Assembly (NCBI GenBank): GCA_013416455.1
Contig: JACCES010000018.1
Location: 1 to 64,000 of the forward strand
Length of the DNA stretch: 64,000 nucleotides
Source of the DNA: Alcaligenaceae bacterium
GTDB taxonomy: Bacteria > Pseudomonadota > Gammaproteobacteria > Burkholderiales > Burkholderiaceae_B
Direction: 5' to 3'
The position numbers and the translations under genes are program-made. The notes under the pieces are model-generated. The model had not been told where the DNA came from. It was given only the letters and a program-made list of their open reading frames with translations, and did not search any database. Positions 52,831 through 62,266 of the stretch are shown here, piece by piece. Numbering within the stretch: position 1 is the first letter of the stretch; each line of letters starts with the position of its first letter.

Positions 52831-54854
52831 TTACGCGGCTACTACATCAACCACATCAACCGCTTCGTCGGTGTCGGCTTCGGTTTCGATGGCGGCATCC
52901 TGCGATGCTTGGGCGCGGAAGACGGCGGGCATCCAACCCGTACCCGCCACCAATCGTTCCGCTTCGCTGACAATGTCGGCTTTTTTCAACTTCGCCAGTC
53001 GGGATAGCTGCTCGGGCGCGAACTCGCCCACTGCATCCAGAATCACGGCCTTGGAAACGTGCTTGAAATAACCTTCAGCGGTGGGCTGCCACCATGCCGC
53101 CATGTCCAGCCCCACGGCCTGTGCCAGTTCCGCACCCGGCTGAAGGGATGTCGCACGCGGCGTCACCGCATCGACCGTCACGGCGGCGCATACCGCCAGC
53201 AGCCGCACCAGTTCATCCTGTGGCCTTGCCAGCAAGACAGCGAACAGACCTGCGCTGTCCTGCGGCAAGCTCTCGCCTACCGCTTTTCGCAGTTCGGCCA
53301 GCGCCACGGCGGCAGGGGATTCGGGCCAGTCCGGGGCCATGCTTTCCAGTCGGTCTTGCACAGTCACACGCATATCCAGCGGCAAGCCATCGCGATGGTA
53401 TCGGTCACGCTGCAACACCGTCCGCACCATGCCATGCACCACGGCGGCCAAGGCCGTTTGCGGATGGCGGGCCAGTTCGATTTGCAGCGCGGCGGTGCGG
53501 TGGGCGCTCAAGCGCTGCGCCAGCCGGTCGGACATGGAAGCGGGCTTGGGCTGGTCATCATCCGCGCCGTCGCCGTCCGTGTCGTCCTCGCCGCTGAAAC
53601 CCTGCCGCAATCGCTCCAAGGTACGCAGTGCGCGGGCTTCCGCGTCGCGCATCAGGCCGCGATGCGCGACGATCTGGCCTTGCCGGTCAAGGGTGACGAT
53701 GGCACCGGCGGCGGCTTTGACGTTCGGCGCGTAATCCAGCAAACGATCTTCCAGCGCCTGTAACTGCTGCCCTACGCGGTCGCCTTCCTCCTGCAAGGCG
53801 TCGGCCTTTTCCTCGTCGTCTTCTTCCAGCGCCATATCGAGTGCTTCACCAATGGTCTGCATCTTGGCTTCCAGCTTCTCCATGCGGTCGCTTTCCCGCT
53901 TGGTGGGGTTGCGCCGTTCTCGCGGGGCACGTTGGAAAGTTTGCAGATCGGCGTAAGTAGCGGCGGGCGTGGCATCCACCCATGCCCAACCCTCGGCCTT
54001 CACGGTTACCGCGTGGCTGTCCAGCTTTTCACGCACCAAGGTTCCCAGCAGCGCGGCATCGGTCACGTAGACGCCGCTATCACCTTCCGCGAACAAGTCG
54101 CGGCGAATCCCGCCGCCTGCGGCTTCGTAGGCATCCAGCCCCACAAAGCGCACCAGCGCATGGCTTGCGTCAATCTCCCGTTCGGTCAGCCGGTCGCGCA
54201 AGGCGTGAGGGCTGCGCTGCCATTCGGGGGCTTCATAGAAGGCGGCTTCCTGTGCCGCATGGTCGTCGGTGATGGCAAGCGCCATCAACTGATCGAGGTT
54301 CACGGCATCGGCGCGGTAATCAGCCAACAAGCGCGGCGAGACATTCGCCAGTTTCAAGCGGCGCTGCACCACCAGCGGAGTAACGCTAAAGTCGGCGGCT
54401 ATGTCTTCAATCGGCCTGCCTTCGGCCACCAGCGCCGCGAAGGCTTCAAACTGGTCTGCCGGGTGCATGGCTTCACGCTGCACGTTTTCGGTCAGACTCA
54501 CGGTGCGGGCGTTGGCATCGGCCACCAGCAAGCACGGCACTTCCCAATCCTTGGGGATGCGGCGGGTCTTGGACAGCAGTTTCAATGCAGCCAGCCTGCG
54601 GCCACCGGCCACAACATCGTAATGCTCGCCGTCGCGGGCCTGTATGACGGTGAGGTTTTGCAGCAGCCCCACGCGGGCGATGCTCTCGGCCAGGGCATCA
54701 ATGGACTGGCCTGCCGTTTTGCGTACATTGCGCTTGGAAGGACGCAGCCGCGACAGCGGTACTTGTATCAGGTTTTGCTCCGGGGTAATGGTATCGGTTG
54801 CGACGTTGGCCGTGTCAATGGCTTGGGTTTCGGTGTGTGTGTGATCGCGTTCAT
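52831..54854 (-). CDS. parB: ParB/RepB-family partition protein with an N-terminal frameshift
   Basis: About 674 residues if read through. The ParB N-domain shows QVPLSRLRPSKRNVRKTAGQ, DVVAGGRRLAALKLLSKTRR and VSLTENVQREAMHPADQFEA, then an HTH (IEDIAADFSVTPLVVQRRLK). A long helical C-terminal half follows. The expected start is the ATG at 54854 (MNAITHT), but a (GT)5 tract at about 54832-54843 shifts the frame relative to the ParB frame. No ATG or TTG restores it before GTG 54672, which would lose part of the domain. It may be a dinucleotide-slippage variant or a sequencing error. Confidence 0.8.
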
Positions 54855-54940
54855 GGTGAACACTCCTTGCGGTTGATGGTGAATTGCAGCCATGAAAGAC
54901 GCGGCAAGGGTGGCTGCCTGTCCCTTACCGCGTAAGGGGG

Positions 54941-55765
54941 TCAGGCTTTGAGTTGGCGCATACCCTCGGCCAGCAGCCACAAGGCGCGATTCAAGCGAAT
55001 GTCGGAATCAATGCCCTGCACCGCGCGGGTGCTTTGGCGGCGTCCGTTGGCGCTGCGGCCACGCAAGCCGCCTTTGATGAGGTTTTCCTGTAGGCGGTTG
55101 AAGGTCATCCACAGATCGGGGCGGCGGTCGTCAAACCGGCGCGGCATCAGAATCTGGCGCTCTGAAATAGGCGCGGGCTTGTCGGGGTCGTCGTATTTCA
55201 GGGCCAGCGCGGCGCGGGCCAGGATTTGGGCTTCGCCGTCGTCCAGCGTGATGGCTTGCATGGCTTCGCGGGATTCCTGTACCCGCTCAAAACCGTCCAG
55301 CACTTCATAGGCTCCCTCGACCACGCGCCCGGCCACATCGCCTTTATGCGGGATACGCACATCGGCCACGGTGTCGCCGCATACCAGACCATTGGCGCAG
55401 ACAAAGCGAAACGCGCCCGCCAACATCTGATAGCTGCTTGTGCCATCGTGCGAGTTCAAAAGAATGATTTCGTTGGCGATGCTGTCATTCACCTGATTGG
55501 CATGGCGAAGCCGAATCATGTGTTTGGTGTGTTCGCGCCGGTCTTCATTGCGCACGCGGGTTTGCGTCACCATGAAGGGCTGAAACCCTTCTTTCCGTAG
55601 TTCCGTCAGTACCGCCGCTGTGGGGATGTAGCTATAGCGTTCTGAACGGCTGCCGTGGGGTGCCTCCGCATAGATGGACGGAACCACGGCCCTGATTTGA
55701 TCGTCGGACAGTGGGCGGTCGCTGCGCAGTACCGGAGAAAGGGAACCGAAACGGGATGCAAGCAT
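54941..55765 (-). CDS. DUF932 protein
   Basis: A 274-residue DUF932 protein of the phage/plasmid-like kind: PSIYAEAPHGSRSERYSYIP, MIRLRHANQVNDSIANEIIL then LNSHDGTSSYQMLAGAFRFV and CANGLVCGDTVADVRIPHKG. The family is common on conjugative elements; its role is unknown. It lies 86 bp upstream of parB on the same strand. The ATG at 55765 gives the usual length. Confidence 0.88.
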   Translation of the reverse strand: MLASRFGSLSPVLRSDRPLSDDQIRAVVPSIYAEAPHGSRSERYSYIPTAAVLTELRKEGFQPFMVTQTRVRNEDRREHTKHMIRLRHANQVNDSIANEIILLNSHDGTSSYQMLAGAFRFVCANGLVCGDTVADVRIPHKGDVAGRVVEGAYEVLDGFERVQESREAMQAITLDDGEAQILARAALALKYDDPDKPAPISERQILMPRRFDDRRPDLWMTFNRLQENLIKGGLRGRSANGRRQSTRAVQGIDSDIRLNRALWLLAEGMRQLKA

Positions 55766-56320
55766 GGGATTTCTCCTGACAAAGAAAAGGGTTTGCTTTT
55801 CACCGCACACCGGATTCCAAGATTCGGAAGCCCACGGGTTTGAGCTTTTGATGTGCGGTCGGCACGAAGAACCCGGTTGGCCTCGTTGCCACCGTCTTCC
55901 TGAGTTCATCGCCCGCGACGGTCAGGAGCCCACGGACGTGGGCTGTCAAGGAAACAAGCGTCAGGTTGGTGCGGCCCGCAGGCGCAGCCGAGGACACGGC
56001 CTGGCGCGCCTTGACTGCACGCGGCCACGGGCTACAGTCGCGGACAAGGTGATGAAGTCAGGAAAGATGGCTGGACAAGCAACGGCCAGGTCTTTGAGTA
56101 CAGACTGCCCGCAAGCGCCAGCGCGCAGGCCCGAAGCTGGGAAGCCGGGCCGGAGGCGTCAGGGATGTACAAGGCTGGCGAAGACCAGTCCCATCAGGGA
56201 TAAGTGGGGAGAGAACCTGGAGCAGCGCGGTCTGCATAACAGAGACGCACGGACTCAATTCTTGTGTTTATATTTGTAGTCGTGACCGCTATTTTGGAGC
56301 CAAAGCCAGGCAGCAAGAGT
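55766..56320. other. intergenic region upstream of DUF932
   Basis: About 550 bp with no convincing gene. A perfect small hairpin AGCCCAC-GGAC-GTGGGCT lies near 55929-55946. This may be the promoter region for the DUF932-parB transcript and lies near the limit of recognisable conjugative backbone. Confidence 0.4.
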
Positions 56321-56442
56321 ATGTCCAATGAGCAAATGAAAACCGTAAAAACTCACTGTCCCGAGTGTAATGGTGAAAGGGTTTGCCTTATTCATGGTCA
56401 AGTGAGTAAAACTTGGACCTGGAACGATAGGCGGGAGCGTTA
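56321..56442 (+). pseudogene. N-terminal fragment of a zinc-ribbon protein
   Basis: About 40 residues beginning MSNEQMKTVKTHCPECNGER and VCLIHGQVSKTWTW have a CPXC...C...H zinc-ribbon look. At about 56443 the same frame turns into LysR sequence (NGVRLLTHTTRS). It is therefore a broken 5' fragment of an unknown element-associated gene; DUF4145-like starts are similar, but identity is uncertain. Confidence 0.55.
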
Positions 56443-57213
56443 CATGAACGGCGTGCGGCTGCTGACGCACACCACCCGCAGCATTTCCACCACCCAAGCC
56501 GGGGCACGGCTGTTGGACGCGGTGGCGCCTAGGCTCGATGAGATCGCGCAGGAACTGGGTTCGCTGATTGCTCTGCGCGACAAGCCGGCGGGCACCGTGC
56601 GCATTACGGCACACGATCATGCCATTACCACTGTGCTCTGGCCTAGGTTGTTGCCTCTGTTGAAGGAGTATCCCGACATCCAGATCGAATTCAGTGTGGA
56701 CTATGCGTTCACCGACATCGCGGCGCACCGCTTCGACGCCGGCGTGCGCATAGGCGATCGAGTGGACAAAGACATGGTGGCCGTGCGCCTCGCGCCGGAA
56801 CTGCGCATGACTGTGGCGGCGCATCGCCGGGCTATCTGGCGGAAAAATCACGGCCCGTCACGCCGCACGATCTCACCGACCACGACTGCATCAACTTGCG
56901 GTTGCCCATGCACGGCGGGCTGTATGCCTGGGACTTCGAGAAGGCAGGCCAGTCGGTCAATGTGCGCGTAAGCGGGCAGACCACGTTCAACAACACTTAC
57001 CTGATGCTGCAGGCAGCACTGGACGGGATGGGTTTTGCTTTTGTGCCGCTAGACATCGTGCAGCCGCATATCGAAGCGGGCCGGTTGGTGCCCGTGCTAC
57101 AGGACTGGTGGCCGACTTTGCCGGGCTATCACCTGTATTACGCGAATCGCAAACACATTGCGCCGGCACTGTCCCTGGTGATCGAGGCATTGCGCTGGCA
57201 TGCCGTTAGATAG
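56443..57213 (+). pseudogene. LysR-family regulator, 5'-truncated and frameshifted
   Basis: It begins inside the LysR HTH wing (VRLLTHTTRSISTTQAGARL) and continues with the effector domain: RPLLPLLKEYPDIQIEFSVD and HRFDAGVRIGDRVDKDMVAV. Near 56828 a frameshift moves the sequence to another frame: CINLRLPMHGGLYAWDFEKA, VRVSGQTTFNNTYLMLQAAL then YYANRKHIAPALSLVIEALR. The first about 40 codons of the DNA-binding domain are lost to the fusion. No functional regulator is expected. Confidence 0.8.
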
Positions 57214-57398
57214 GACATACAGGCGAAATTGTCGAGTGCTCTGACCCTAACTCACGAATCACGCAACCCTAGCTTTGGTACCATCTTTGTGCTGGTGATG
57301 ATTTTGTTCGTATTATCCACCAACCCCCTAGATGCAATAATATAAGCCTCCCCAATCGATGGCCCTCATATAACCTTTCGGCGGTTACTCATCAGCAA

Positions 57399-57993
57399 TG
57401 ACTGACTCGATCGGAATCTCTTTCTCCTTATTAATTCCTCGTATGGAGCTCATGGCTTTATAGCGTTGTTCGCCTATGTAATAGCGAAGTATCTGATTTT
57501 TGCGATCCCCACGGGCATTGTTGTTTTATGGATCACTGGCGCGCAGGCAGAACGGCGTCTAGCCTTCACGCTATTTTTCTCTCTAATGATCGCTACGCTC
57601 TTAAGCGCTACGATAGGCACATTATTTCCAGTAGAGAGACCATTTATTATGTCTTTCGGTGATCAGTTACTTGATCATCGACCAAGTTCATCATTCCTGA
57701 GCAATCATGGCCTCATAATGTTTTGTTGTGCTTGGGTTCTACTTTTCAAGAAATACAAATGGCAAGCTGCCATTGCTGCATTTGCCGGCCTCTGGGTCGC
57801 ATGGGCAAGAATATACCTCGGCATACATTGGCCGTCAGACATGATAGGCGCGGTACTTATAGCCAATGCCGCGGCACTAATTGCAATTCTCTTTGACCAT
57901 CGTTTTGGAGAAAAACTCGTCTCAAGAATAGTCAGGTTTTACAAAACCGTCATTGACAAGACCATCGAAAAAATTCATAAAGGCTTAAATTGA
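57399..57993 (+). CDS. PAP2-family membrane phosphatase (BcrC-like), N-terminal frameshift
   Basis: A BcrC-type undecaprenyl-diphosphate phosphatase-like protein. Motifs are LFPVERPFIMSFGDQLLDHR, SSFLSNHGLIMFCCAWVLLF and WARIYLGIHWPSDMIGAVLI with the catalytic His. Before the annotated TTG at 57466 the same frame reads DRNLFLLINSSYGAHGFIAL, the expected N-terminus, back to a TGA at 57403. The ATG at 57399 (MTD) is one base out of frame. A 1-bp deletion there would explain it. Translation from TTG 57466 gives 175 residues without the first helix. Confidence 0.75.
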
Positions 57994-58050
57994 GCATTAC
58001 CAACCCCGCACTCAGGGCGCGATAGGGGATGCTGGCCACTAATTACCATA

Positions 58051-59556
58051 TTACCCACGCCAAAATCTCGGTACAAACAAAATGAGAACGGTGAACAGCT
58101 CAAGTCGCCCGAGCAGCATGCCGATACACATGACCCATTTGGCCTCATCGGGAAGGCTGGAGAAGTTGCCGGCCGGGCCGATGATCTCGCCTAGTCCCGG
58201 CCCCACATTGGACAAGGCCGTCGCCGCGCCCGAGGCGCTGGTCAAAAAGTCGAGCCCGAAGGCCATGAGGGCGATGGTGACCGCAGAATAAAACAATACG
58301 TATACGCTCAAGAAGGCCACTACCGAACCGACCACGTCGTCGTCCAGCACTCGTCCTCCGTAGGTGCGGGGAAACACACCATTGGGATAAAGCAGACGCA
58401 TGAAGTGGGCTTTGAGCATGACCGCCATGACTTCGAGCCGGAATATTTTGACGCCACCCGAGGTCGATCCTGTGCAGCCGCCCACAAAAAGCAGTCCGAA
58501 GAAAACGCCTACTGCCGCGTTGCCCCATGATGCGTAGTCGGCGCTCGCAAAGCCGGTCGTGGTAACCACTGACACCACATTGAAGGTCGCGTGCCGGAAC
58601 GCGGCCTCCACGCCGTATTGCCCCGAAAACACCAGCCATAGTCCCAGGACCGACACCGCCACGGCGATAAAAGCCAGCATCGTTTTGACCTGCCTGTCCC
58701 ACAGGGCCTTGGTTTCGCCGGCAAAAAAACGGACATAGAGCACAAACGGAATACTGCCCGACAGCATGAAGGCCGCGGCCCACCACTGTATGCCGTTGGC
58801 TTCCCATGTGCCGAATGAGCCGTCGGAAGTGGAGTAGCCGCCGGTCGCTACCGAGGTCAAGGCATGGGCAGTGGCCTCAAAAGGAGGCATGCCCGCGAGC
58901 CAGTAGACGAGCGCCGCCAGGACGGTCAGCCCCAGATATACCAGTCCGATGGTGGTGGCTATCTGGCGCACGCGAGGCATGGCTTTCTCGGACCGATCCG
59001 ATGATTCGGTGCGAAAAAGCTGCATCCCTCCAATACCCAGCGCGGGAAGAATCGCAATGGCCGTCGCAATAATGCCGATACCGCCCATCCACTGCAACAC
59101 CGCGCGCCAAAGCAACAAGCCCCGGGGGGCATGGTCCAGACCGGAGATCACAGTCGCACCTGTGGTGGTGATGCCCGACACGGCTTCAAAAAACGCGTTA
59201 GGCACATTGCCGCTGACGCTGCCGTAATCCGAGAAGAAAAAAGGCAGCCCACTGACCGCTGCCACACTGAACCAGCTCAAAGGCGTCAGTGTGAATGCCT
59301 GTCGAAGGGTCAGCCCGGTCTTCAACGCCCGCCGACTGTTATAGGTTAAGGCAGCGCCGGCCAACGCCGTTAAGACTGACGATGCCGCAAAGGCCTGCCA
59401 ATCATCACTTCCGTAATAGACATCAACCGCCATGGGGAACAGCATCATCGCCGCCGTCGCCAACAATACCAGGCCCACCAAAAAAAGGATCGCCTTGATG
59501 CCTGGCGCCGATTTGGAGCGCAGCGATAGATTGCGATGCAGAACCGGATCAACCAA
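58051..59556 (-). CDS. trkH: potassium uptake protein TrkH
   Basis: A 501-residue K+ translocating subunit. Four pore repeats are visible, including FEAVSGITTTGATVISGLDH, HALTSVATGGYSTSDGSFG, NVVSVVTTTGFASADYASWG and TALSNVGPGLGEIIGPAGN. It works with TrkA to import K+. I choose TTG 59556, overlapping the trkA stop by 8 bp, as the start; the ORF extends in frame to 59640 inside trkA. Whether it is cargo or chromosomal is not clear. Confidence 0.88.
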   Translation of the reverse strand: MVDPVLHRNLSLRSKSAPGIKAILFLVGLVLLATAAMMLFPMAVDVYYGSDDWQAFAASSVLTALAGAALTYNSRRALKTGLTLRQAFTLTPLSWFSVAAVSGLPFFFSDYGSVSGNVPNAFFEAVSGITTTGATVISGLDHAPRGLLLWRAVLQWMGGIGIIATAIAILPALGIGGMQLFRTESSDRSEKAMPRVRQIATTIGLVYLGLTVLAALVYWLAGMPPFEATAHALTSVATGGYSTSDGSFGTWEANGIQWWAAAFMLSGSIPFVLYVRFFAGETKALWDRQVKTMLAFIAVAVSVLGLWLVFSGQYGVEAAFRHATFNVVSVVTTTGFASADYASWGNAAVGVFFGLLFVGGCTGSTSGGVKIFRLEVMAVMLKAHFMRLLYPNGVFPRTYGGRVLDDDVVGSVVAFLSVYVLFYSAVTIALMAFGLDFLTSASGAATALSNVGPGLGEIIGPAGNFSSLPDEAKWVMCIGMLLGRLELFTVLILFVPRFWRG

Positions 59557-60934
59557 GGCGGTCTCTCCGCGTACCCAACAAGGCTTCGGCCAAACGAAGA
59601 TAGCTGTAGGTGACCAGCGCCACGATATGGTCTCCGACAAGCAATTGCGTTTCCGCCGTCGGAATGATGACTTGCTTGTCCCGGACCACCACGCCGATCC
59701 TCATCCCTGGCGGCAGCCCCAGTTTCCCGAGAGGCCGGCGCAACAGTCTCGACTCTTCGGTCAGCTCGGCCTCAACGACTTCGCCAAAGTCCTCGCGCAG
59801 CGTGTGAAGCGCTGCAATGGACCCACGGCGCACGTGCCGTAACACCGTTGAAATGGTGACCACGCTGGGGCTGACGACCGCATCAATACCCAAGGCCGGG
59901 GTCAGCGCCTCGTAATTGCGCTTGTTGACCAGCGTGATTGCCCGCCTGCATCCGACTTGCTTGGCCAGCACCGATGCGAAGATATTCGTTTCATCATCGT
60001 TGGTCACGGCCACAACGGTTTCCGCAAGACTCGTCTGCGCCTCTTCCAGCATTTCCTGATCGAGCGCATCGCCGTGCAGCACAATGACCCCGCTGCCCAA
60101 CTCGTCGGAGACGTACCTGGCACGTTCGAGATTGTGCTCGATGATCTTGATATTGATACCAGGCGTCGTGCGCCGTAGTTTTTGGACCAAATGCAAGCCG
60201 ACATTGCCTCCACCCACAACGACCAAATTTCGCGCCTCCCGGTCCCGGTGGCCGAACGCCCCCATGGTGTCCTTGGCTTTGTCGGCCTTGACAACAACAT
60301 AGACGTCGTCTCCCACTTCGATGCGATCATGCTTGTCCGGCACGAAGCTGCGCCCTTTGCGTATGCTGGCCACCACGGACATGCCTTCGAAGTCAGGCTG
60401 GCCGACGATATCGCAAATGCGCTCTCCAACGACCGGACTGTCGGCCGATTCGACGTGTATGCCCAGCAACTCTACCAGCCCGTCCGCCATGGGCACCATG
60501 TCGAAGGCCCCGGGCGTGCGCAAGCGCCAGGCAATCCCGTCTGCAATCTCTATTTCGGGCGAGATGATGATGTCGACCGGCAGGTGCTCGGCCGAGTAAA
60601 GCCCGGAGCTGTCCTGCGCGAGATAGCCGGCGTGACGCAGTCGGGCGATGCGCCTTTTGACGCCGAACAAGGAATACGCCATCTGGCAAGCCACCATATT
60701 CACTTCGTCCGAGCCAGTGACCGCAATGATGATGTCGGCATCGCGCGCGTCCGCTTTTCTCAAGGTGGCAGGGTACGAGGCGTGGCCCACCACCCCTCGC
60801 ACGTCATAGCTTTCGTCAACGCGGCGAACAAGCTGAGGATCAATGTCAATGACCGTTACACTGATGCCCTCGGAGGCCAGATGCCTGGCAATGGTGGTTC
60901 CGACCTGACCGGCGCCGCAAACAATCACTTTCAT
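59549..60934 (-). CDS. trkA: Trk potassium uptake regulatory protein TrkA
   Basis: A 461-residue peripheral membrane regulator with two RCK repeats. The first begins MKVIVCGAGQVGTTIARHLA, the second has NLVVVGGGNVGLHLVQKLRR. Each GXGXXG loop binds NAD(H)/ATP. C-terminal TrkA_C domains (GRSFVPDKHDRIEVGDDVYV) follow each. It gates TrkH. The ATG at 60934 is chosen by family start, discarding a long unrelated extension. It starts the trkA-trkH operon. Confidence 0.93.
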   Translation of the reverse strand: MKVIVCGAGQVGTTIARHLASEGISVTVIDIDPQLVRRVDESYDVRGVVGHASYPATLRKADARDADIIIAVTGSDEVNMVACQMAYSLFGVKRRIARLRHAGYLAQDSSGLYSAEHLPVDIIISPEIEIADGIAWRLRTPGAFDMVPMADGLVELLGIHVESADSPVVGERICDIVGQPDFEGMSVVASIRKGRSFVPDKHDRIEVGDDVYVVVKADKAKDTMGAFGHRDREARNLVVVGGGNVGLHLVQKLRRTTPGINIKIIEHNLERARYVSDELGSGVIVLHGDALDQEMLEEAQTSLAETVVAVTNDDETNIFASVLAKQVGCRRAITLVNKRNYEALTPALGIDAVVSPSVVTISTVLRHVRRGSIAALHTLREDFGEVVEAELTEESRLLRRPLGKLGLPPGMRIGVVVRDKQVIIPTAETQLLVGDHIVALVTYSYLRLAEALLGTRRDRLG

Positions 60935-61110
60935 CCAAGATACTCTCGTAGGTCTATAAGCAACTCTACCCAATGCCGCAATGAAACGGGTAACTACGCA
61001 GCGCGCGCATGCGTGAATGCAACCCCACAAACTATCTTCTGAACGCCTTGGCTCGAAATAGTAAAATCGGGCTACTCGGACTTCACCGAGGCCATCGCCG
61101 GAGGACACCC

Positions 61111-61353
61111 ATGTTTATCGCCAGATTGCTCGTCGAACGGGGATCGATACACGACAAATCCCAAAACTGGGGCAACTATGCGTTCGTGTCCCTGCCATCG
61201 CCTGGTGACCGGATAGCCGCCCATTATAACGACAACACGCACCACATGACGGTCATCTGCGTGCATCACAGGCCGGTGCGTGTCAGTGCGGACGACAGCC
61301 AGGCCGATGAGCCGGCGGCCGAAGTGGTCGCCAAGTGGACCAGCTCAGATTGA
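61111..61353 (+). CDS. small protein of unknown function
   Basis: An 80-residue protein, MFIARLLVERGSIHDKSQNW continuing to SLPSPGDRIAAHYNDNTHHM. It has no membrane segment or family I recognise. It has a good ribosome site (GGAGGACACCC before ATG). It lies divergent from trkA, with 176 bp between the starts. The following 61354-61604 holds no gene. Confidence 0.6.
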   Translation: MFIARLLVERGSIHDKSQNWGNYAFVSLPSPGDRIAAHYNDNTHHMTVICVHHRPVRVSADDSQADEPAAEVVAKWTSSD

Positions 61354-61604
61354 GCGTGCATCGATCCTATGCTGTCAATGACCGCTGGCTTCTTCCATCG
61401 GCATGGTGAGCCCAGGCGCTTTATTGGATTATCAATGAGGGGATGGCTCAATTGACGTCATCCCGGTCAAATGCCGGCACCTCAACCTGCCAATCAGTCT
61501 TGACCTGTGATTAAAAAAACAGGTATGTTGATTTACAGATAGATGGACTGGGGCCTGCATAGGTGTCTATCTGCCCCCTGGCAACAGGGTCCAGCGCCCG
61601 CCGC

Positions 61605-61913
61605 TTATTTCAGCGATTCGAGCATTTCCCGCCGCAGAATCGCATTGATGCGGGATTGATAGCCTTTGCCCTGCGACCGCAGCCAAGCCAAGACGTCCGA
61701 GTCGATGCGCACGGTGGTCGAAGTCTTGGTCGGCTTATAGAACTTGCCACGTTCGGCGTTTTTCCAGAACTCCGCCGTCAGCGCCGGGATATCGCCGTAA
61801 TCGACATCCCCCTCGGCACGCGCCGCCAACGCGGCCAGTTCGGCTTTCTGCTTGTCGCTCAGGGGAGGCAGGTTGGCCAAATCCACTTCCTGCTTAACGA
61901 TTTTCTTGCTCAT
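61605..61913 (-). CDS. brnA: BrnA antitoxin
   Basis: A 102-residue BrnA-type antitoxin. The helical N-terminus (VDLANLPPLSDKQKAELAAL) and TAEFWKNAERGKFYKPTKTS precede the ribbon-helix-helix DNA-binding end TTVRIDSDVLAWLRSQGKGY and QSRINAILRREMLESLK. BrnA binds BrnT and represses the operon. It overlaps brnT by 20 bp, and is transcribed after it, the usual order for this system. Confidence 0.9.
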   Translation of the reverse strand: MSKKIVKQEVDLANLPPLSDKQKAELAALAARAEGDVDYGDIPALTAEFWKNAERGKFYKPTKTSTTVRIDSDVLAWLRSQGKGYQSRINAILRREMLESLK

Positions 61914-62199
61914 AACGTCGCCTTTCTTTCCGATCAGCCGCTCTGGCCGAAATAATGCGAATGACCTCGATCACCAGATCGTTCTCATTCACCTCATGAA
62001 CCGTATGAGCCACCAAGAGCAATAGATAACCATCAACCACGCCCAGCGTCTGCCAACGTTGCTCGCCATGCTCCACACGCTCAGGTCCGGTCAGAGCAAA
62101 GGGGTCGGCAAACACCCGCATTGCGATCTCGAAGCTCACGCCATGCTTTCGCAGGTTGCTCGCCGCTTTGGCGGCGTCCCATTCAAACCGCGTCAACAT
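61894..62199 (-). CDS. brnT: BrnT ribonuclease toxin
   Basis: A 101-residue BrnT toxin: RFEWDAAKAASNLRKHGVSF, EIAMRVFADPFALTGPERVE, GEQRWQTLGVVDGYLLLLVA and EVIRIISARAADRKERRRYE. The FxWDxxKxxxNxxKHG start and RIISAR end are family signatures of this RelE-like RNase. It is neutralised by BrnA, encoded just downstream. The pair may stabilise the element. The ATG at 62199 fits the family start. Confidence 0.9.
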   Translation of the reverse strand: MLTRFEWDAAKAASNLRKHGVSFEIAMRVFADPFALTGPERVEHGEQRWQTLGVVDGYLLLLVAHTVHEVNENDLVIEVIRIISARAADRKERRRYEQENR

Positions 62200-62212
62200 A
62201 CAGAAACGTTAC

Positions 62213-62224
62213 TACAAAATTGTA
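62213..62224. promoter_or_regulatory. putative BrnTA autoregulatory operator
   Basis: TACAAAATTGTA is a perfect 12-bp palindrome 14 bp upstream of the brnT ATG. BrnA is known to repress its own promoter, so this is a candidate binding site; no experiment supports it here. Confidence 0.5.
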
Positions 62225-62266
62225 TTTCATGCAATGATTTCCTCGCTCAATCAGGACACGCCGCCA

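Noticed and set aside
60182-61042. 286-residue ORF (+) antisense to trkA
   Set aside because: It lies fully opposite the RCK domains of trkA and has no domain.
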